DNA of 64,000 nucleotides. Origin: Siphonodentalium dalli. Taxonomy: Eukaryota > Mollusca > Scaphopoda > Gadilida > Siphonodentaliidae. The notes below the pieces were generated by a model that saw nothing but the letters and a program-made list of their open reading frames with translations, was not told where the DNA came from and did not search any database. Made by a program: the position numbers and the translations under genes. The stretch is taken from contig CP136069.1 of assembly GCA_032622095.1 (NCBI GenBank), positions 43,688,194-43,752,193 on the forward strand, given 5' to 3'. Shown one piece after another: positions 59,031-64,000 of this stretch. The stretch's first letter is position 1. The number at the start of each line of letters is the position of its first letter.

Positions 59031-61580
59031 TTTTGGCCGAGGTGTCCATTAATGACCCACCACTTGTTTCGGCCAATTTCCGTTCATTTTCAGACTTTGT
59101 CTATTTTCGAGGCATTTTTGAACTTTTTTCCAGAATTGTTTTTTACAGGAATTTTTTTCTCGACCTACTTAAGACGTTGTCATGGTCATTTGCCACATTT
59201 CCCCAAATTTTCCTGACCGAGCAGAGCGGGAATTTCTATTTGACCCACTTTTTGGGACCCGACCCAAAAACTATTCGGCCCAAAAAGTTCGGCCCAGGTG
59301 GCCATTTTTTAATATGTGACAGTTTGCCACATTTTCCGAAATTTTCCCGACCAAGCAGAGCGAAAACTGGGATTCGACCCACATTTTCGGACTCGACCCA
59401 AATATTTTTCGGCCCAAAAATTTTGGCCGAGGTGGCCATTTATGTCCCCGCACTTGTTTCGGCCACTTTCCGTACATTTTCGGACTTTGCCTAATTTCGT
59501 GCATTTTGGAACTTTTTTTCGAAATTTGTTTTGTCTCGCCCTACTTAAGACGTTGCCATGGTCATTTGCCACATTTTCCCAAATTTTTCTGACCGAGCAG
59601 AGCAGGAATTTCTATTTGACCCACTTTTTGGGACTCGACCCAAAAACTTTTCGGCCCAAAAAGTTCGGCCCATGTGGCCATTTTTTAATATGTGACAGTT
59701 TGCCACATTTTCCAAAATTTTCCCGATCGAGCAGAGCGAAAACTGGGATTCGACCCACTTTTTCGGACTCGACCCAAACTTTTTACGGCCCAAAATTTTT
59801 GGCCGAGGTGGCCATTTATGACCCCGCACTTGTTTCGGCCAATTTCCGTTCATTTTCGGACTTTGCCTAATTTCGTGCATTTTGGAACTTTTTTTCGAAA
59901 AAAACATTTCACAGGAAGTTTTGTCTCGTCCTACTTAAGACGTTGCCATGGCCATTTGCCACATTTCCCCAAATAGTCCTGACCGAGCAGAGCGGGAATT
60001 TCTATTTGACCCACTTTTTGGGACTCGACCCAAAAACTTTTCGGCCCAAAAAGTTCGGCCCAGGTGGGCATTTTTTAATATGTGACAGTTTGCCACATTT
60101 TCCTAAATTTTCCCGACCGAGCAGAGCGAAAACTGGGATTCGACCCACTTTTTCGGACTCGACCCAAATATTTTTCGGCCCAAAATTTTTGGCCGAGGTG
60201 GCCATTTATGACCCCGCACTTGTTTCGGCCAATTTCCGCTCATTTTCGGACTTTGCCTAATTTCGTGCATTTTGGAACTTTTTTTCGAAACTTTTTTTTT
60301 CACAGGAAGTTTTGTCTCGCCCTACTTAAGACGTTGCCATGGTCATTTGCCACATTTTCCCAATTTTTTCTGACCGAGCAGAGCGGGAATTTCTATTTGA
60401 CCCACTTTTTGGGACTCGACCCAAAAACTTTTCGGCCCAAAAAGTTCGGCCCAGGTGGCCATTTATTAATATGTGACAGTTTGCCACATTTTCCGAAATT
60501 TTCCAGACCGAGCAGAGCGAAAACTGGGATTCGACCCACTTTTTCGGACTCGACCCAAACATTTTTCGGCCCAAAATTTTTGGCCGAGGTGGCCATTTAT
60601 GACCCCGCACTTGTTTCAGCCAATTTCCGTTCATTTTCAGAATTTGCCTAATTTCGTGCATTTTGGAACTTTTTTTCGAAAAAAAAAATTCACAGGAAGT
60701 TTTGTCTCGTCTTACTTAAGACGTTGCCATGGTCATTTGCCACATTTCCCCAAATTTTCCTGACCGAGCAGAGCGAGAATTTCTATTTGACCCATTTTTT
60801 GGGACTCGACCCAAAAACTTTTCGGCCCAAAAAGTTCGGCCCAGGTGGCCATTTTTTAATATGTGACAGTTTGCCACATTTTCCGAAATTTTCCCGACCG
60901 AGCAGAGCGAAAACTGGGATTCGACCCACTTTTTCGGACTCGACCCAAATATTTTTCGGCCCAAAATTTTTGGCCGAGGTGGCCATTTATGACCCCGCAC
61001 TTGTTTCGGCCAATTTCCGTTCATTTTCGGACTTTGCCTAATTTCGTGCATTTTGGAACTATTTTTCGAAAAAAAAAAACCGGAAGTTTTGTCTCGTCCA
61101 ACTTAAGACGTTGCCATGGTCATTTGCCACATTTCCCCAAATTTTCCTGACCGAGCAGAGCGGGAATTTCTATTTGACCCACTTTTTGGGACTCGACCCA
61201 AAAACTTTTCGGCCCAAAAAGTTCGGCCCAGGTGGCCATTTTTTAATATGTGACAGTTTGCCATTTTCCGAAATTTTCCCGACCGAGCAGAGCAAAAACT
61301 GGGATTCGACCCACTTTTTCGGACTCGAACCAAATATTTTTCGGCCCAAATTTTTTGGCCGAGGTGGCCATTTATGACCCCACACTTGTTTCGGCCAATT
61401 TCCGTTCATTTTCGGACTTTGCCTAATTTCGTGCATTTTGGAACTTTTTTTCGAAAAAAAAAATTCACAGGAAGTTTTGTCTCGCCCTACTTAAGACGTT
61501 GCCATTGTCATTTGCCACATTTTCCCAAATTTTTGAATAAGGAATAAGGAATAAGGAATAAGTAACTAAATTCACGCTGC
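59028..61580 (-). repeat. Right terminal inverted repeat: tandem array of ~370-390 bp units
   Basis: Reverse complement of the left array, with the anchor GTTCGGCCCAGGTGGCCATT at about 59287, 59663, 60052, 60444, 60834 and 61221 (six units). The units are more uniform than in the left arm. The innermost part (59028-59160, including TTTTCGAGGCATTTTTGAAC) pairs with the last partial unit of the left arm. It ends GGAATAAGTAACTAAATTCA then CGCTGC at 61580. Confidence 0.92.
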
Positions 61581-61591
61581 TGTACAAATGA
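61581..61591 (+). other. 11 bp flanking direct repeat, right
   Basis: TGTACAAATGA, identical to 52429-52439, directly follows the right terminus CACGCTGC. Confidence 0.7.
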
Positions 61592-62549
61592 CATTCCGAA
61601 ATCAACAAACTTTAATTTACTATCAATTGCTGATGACACAACGTTATACTCCTCTAACAATAAGGTAGATAAACTGATTGATGATGCAAATATTGAGCTT
61701 GATAAAGTCTTTAACTGGTGCACGGCAAATAAACTCGTTATTAATGCCTCTAAAACTAAATATATGCTTTTTAATGCCACTAACAGACACGCTTTCGGTA
61801 ATAAACGATTATCCATAAACAATGAAATTATTTTTCCAACACCATCACTAAATAACGAACCAGCCATTAAATTTTTAGGAATATATGTATATGAAAATTT
61901 AAACTTTGATTATCACATTAATTACATTTGTAAAAAAATTAACAAAGTTATACATGCCTTATGTAGAGCCACAAAGTTCCTACCAATCCAAATATTAAAA
62001 ACACTATATTACGCCCTTGTTCACATTCACATTTCTTATGGAATAGAAATATGGGGCAACTCGTCCCACATAGGAAGGATCTTTAAACTACAAAAGAAAG
62101 CTATTCGCATGATTTGTAATGCCAAGTATAACTCACATACTGACCCCCTTTTCAAACGATCAGATATCCCAAAAGTTCAAGATATATATACTATTAAATC
62201 CTTAATTTTTGTCTATGATTGGAAATATGAACTCTTACCGAAGTCACTATCAGATTTTTGGCGAAAACCTAGACTGAAAAAACATGCCCTAACGAGACAA
62301 ACTCGTGATATCGAACATCATACTCCTAGAACAAACTTCAGTGCCAAGTTACCACTTCACCAATTTCCTACACTATGGAATAAACTATCTACACCTATTA
62401 AGGCTTGCACTCCGAGGTTAACATTTAAGAAGCTCATAAAGTATACCCTATTAGATGAATATGCTGCATATGTTCGCTGTTGCAACCTGTATTGTCCACA
62501 ATTAGATTTGGAGATATCTCCAATTATTTGGAGATATCTCCAAATCTAA
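61581..62549 (+). pseudogene. LINE reverse transcriptase, right fragment
   Basis: Continues the reverse transcriptase split at 52439. NDIPKSTNFNLLSIADDTTL (61589-61648) carries the catalytic Asp pair. Then come FNWCTANKLVINASKTKYML and, within a 261-codon frame from 61764, KFLGIYVYENLNFDYHINYI and SYGIEIWGNSS. The C-terminal part has LQKKAIRMICNAKYNSHTDP and RDIEHHTPRTNF, typical of Jockey/CR1-group elements. A two-base offset exists at the junction even after removing the insertion, so the copy carried a frameshift or acquired one. The frame ends inside the GATATC array. Confidence 0.88.
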
Positions 62550-63345
62550 TTGTGGAGAAGTATTTTATTTACGGATATGTGACATATGTTAAAAAAGAAC
62601 TTATCCTTAAATGAATTAGAGATATCTTCAAATGATTTAGAGATATCTCTAACTGATTTGGAGATATCTCTAATTCATTTAGAGATAAGTCCAATTCCAG
62701 GTTCAATTATGGATATGTGCTGATTTGGAGATATCTGCAAATGATTTGGAGATATCTCCAAATATTTAGAGATATCTCCAAACATTTAGAGATATCTCTA
62801 ATCATTTGGAGATATCTCTAAATCAATTGGAGATATCTCTAAATAATTGGAGATATCTCTAAATCGACATATCCACAATTGTACATATCCGTAAATAAAT
62901 ACTTCTCCATAATTCGATTTCGAGATATCTCTAAATATTTGCAGATATCTCTAATTCATTTGAAGATATCTCTAAATATTTGCAGATATCTCCAAATGAA
63001 TTGGAGATATCTCTAATTATTGGAGATATCTCCAAATAATTGGAGATATCTCCAAATGAATTAGAGATATCTCCAAATATTTGGAGATATCTCCAAATAA
63101 TTGGAGATATCTTCAAATGAATTAGAGATATCTCCAAATATTTAGAGATATATTCAAATGGTTTGGTGTCCTAAATAGTTAGGGTATGAATTGAAGAGCT
63201 CTCCAAATCGATTTAGAGATATCTGCAATTTATTTGAAGATATCTGCAAATGAATTGGAGATATCTCTAAATATTTGGAGATATCTCTAAATATTTAGAG
63301 ATTTCTCCAAATATTTAGAGATATCTCCAAATATTTGAGTATATG
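62499..63345. repeat. GATATC palindrome array
   Basis: I count 28 copies of GATATCT, each within GGAGATATCTCC-like palindromes joined by AAAT/AATT-type spacers, at about 18-30 bp spacing. A perfect ~27 bp-arm hairpin (CCACAATTAGATTTGGAGAT and its complement) spans 62499-62555. The words around GGAGAAGTATTTATTTACGG occur at 62548-62580 and, inverted, at 62884-62925, giving a larger inverted-repeat layout. The start overlaps the 3' end of the LINE reverse transcriptase. Confidence 0.9.
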
Positions 63346-64000
63346 TTAATTTGGCTGCCCATAAAAATGAGGCAGCAAAGTTCTCAGAGACATTGTTAAC
63401 ACCTCTCTGAGACCTCTCAATGAACACCGCTCTGATGGGTTCCAAAAACCCATGTTACAAACTCACGAGTCAAAACAGGGTTAATTGCTTGTGTTAAACC
63501 CTTAACAAATTCCAGCTAATGAATTTTGAACTACAGAATTTTTAACTTCGATCGTAGGATTAGCTAAAATTATTAGGCCTACCATCAGCTGATGGTAATC
63601 TGAGGTACGAGTGATTGTCACGAGATATTTTGAATCTGGTATAGTTTTCGTGCGCTGAGATTAATTTTCTCTCACATGGTGCGTGTTTTGCGTCAAAAGA
63701 ACAGCAGTCCTCTTCATCGGGAAATTATCTAATCACTGATTTTAGCATTCATTAAAACTAATGCATCGGTATAAGATAAGCTGTCGTTTGACTCTTATTT
63801 CTTGCAAAGATTAATTTGATATATTGCCCCGGTCCGCATCATATATTCAGTTAAAGCGCATTATATGCAGACTGCAGCAGCAGTCGTAATTGTCTTCAAT
63901 GTTTATGCGATTATTTAAACAATATCGCAGACCATTGATGAGAGTTAGCAAACGCTCATAAACTTTGCCTTGGATCGGCCCCCATCTCTGAGCTGGTCAA
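63346..64000. other. Non-coding sequence to window end
   Basis: A short tandem pattern of CTCTGAGA/CTCTCAATG lies at 63385-63425. No gene recognised. Confidence 0.45.

Larger units (their letters stand above)
52440..61580. mobile_element. ~9.1 kb polymerase-helicase-integrase transposon with array-type terminal inverted repeats
   Basis: The outer termini are GCAGCGTGAATTTCGTTACT and its near-perfect complement, each followed by a short ATTCC-TT repeat, then by ~2.5 kb inverted arrays. The interior (about 55014-59027) is clearly GC-richer than its surroundings. On the plus strand it encodes a family-B-like DNA polymerase, an SF1 helicase and an HNH-like module, and on the minus strand an rve integrase; all are broken by stops and shifts. 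Polymerase plus rve integrase between inverted repeats is the hallmark of Polinton/Maverick and adintovirus-like elements. The helicase-HNH association and the lack of capsid, protease and packaging ATPase differ. It could be a deletion derivative or a distinct class. Confidence 0.85.

Noticed and set aside
52440-61580. Bacterial or phage contamination for the GC-rich polymerase/helicase block
   Set aside because: It is bounded by inverted arrays and target-like repeats inside an animal-type LINE, and rve integrase with B-like polymerase is known from eukaryotic transposons.
62931-63137. Minus-strand frame of repeated GDIS/LEIS residues
   Set aside because: Direct translation of the GATATC array.

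Overview
The window looks like AT-rich nuclear DNA from an animal, most likely a marine invertebrate. Cnidarian, sponge and mollusc cannot be told apart from this sequence. The evidence is the content: decayed non-LTR retrotransposons, an internally deleted FLYWCH/MULE transposase, many short inverted-repeat (MITE-like) elements, tRNA-derived repeats, short GTCC/GGAC microsatellites and long homopolymer C/G runs. I see no operons, no bacterial gene order, and no convincing intact host gene. Every protein-like stretch I recognise belongs to a mobile element, and every one is broken.

Layout. 0-9.7 kb: sparse repeats, comprising a foldback, a TTAA-flanked MITE family, an element bounded by TGTGTA/TACACA motif clusters, two inverted copies of an unnamed ~0.5 kb repeat, an RTE-type 3' end, and a tandem array of tRNA-derived units on the minus strand. 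9.7-25.4 kb: two head-to-tail copies of a ~7.79 kb non-coding unit separated and flanked by 141 bp direct repeats. Inside each unit is an older 3.5 kb/2.0 kb duplication, and inside those are poly-C-punctuated ~140 bp monomers and a ~58 bp minisatellite. 25.4-31.3 kb: more repeats with two TTAA MITEs, one of which has a paralogous empty site. 31.9-34.5 kb: a 5'-truncated non-LTR retrotransposon. 35.9-36.9 kb: a FLYWCH + MULE remnant lacking its catalytic core. 38-52.3 kb: repeat-rich spacer with scattered CTTAAG palindromes, a second copy of the 494 bp TTAA MITE, a hAT-like MITE with 8 bp target duplication, foldbacks and tandem arrays.

The most unusual locus is 52.4-61.6 kb. It is a ~9.1 kb element whose ends are ~2.5 kb inverted repeats, each a tandem array of ~370 bp units. 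Its GC-richer interior encodes a degraded family-B-like DNA polymerase, a superfamily 1 helicase and an HNH-like zinc module on the plus strand, and a retroviral-type (rve, DDE) integrase on the minus strand. It sits inside the reverse transcriptase of another non-LTR retrotransposon, splitting it, with an 11 bp direct repeat at the two junctions. Polymerase plus integrase recalls Polinton/Maverick or adintovirus-like self-synthesising transposons, but the helicase-HNH partner and the lack of any visible capsid, ATPase or protease gene make it atypical. The interrupted retrotransposon ends at 62.5 kb in an ~840 bp array of GATATC palindromes. The rest of the window shows no gene.

All family names come from motif recognition by eye. 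No database search was run.
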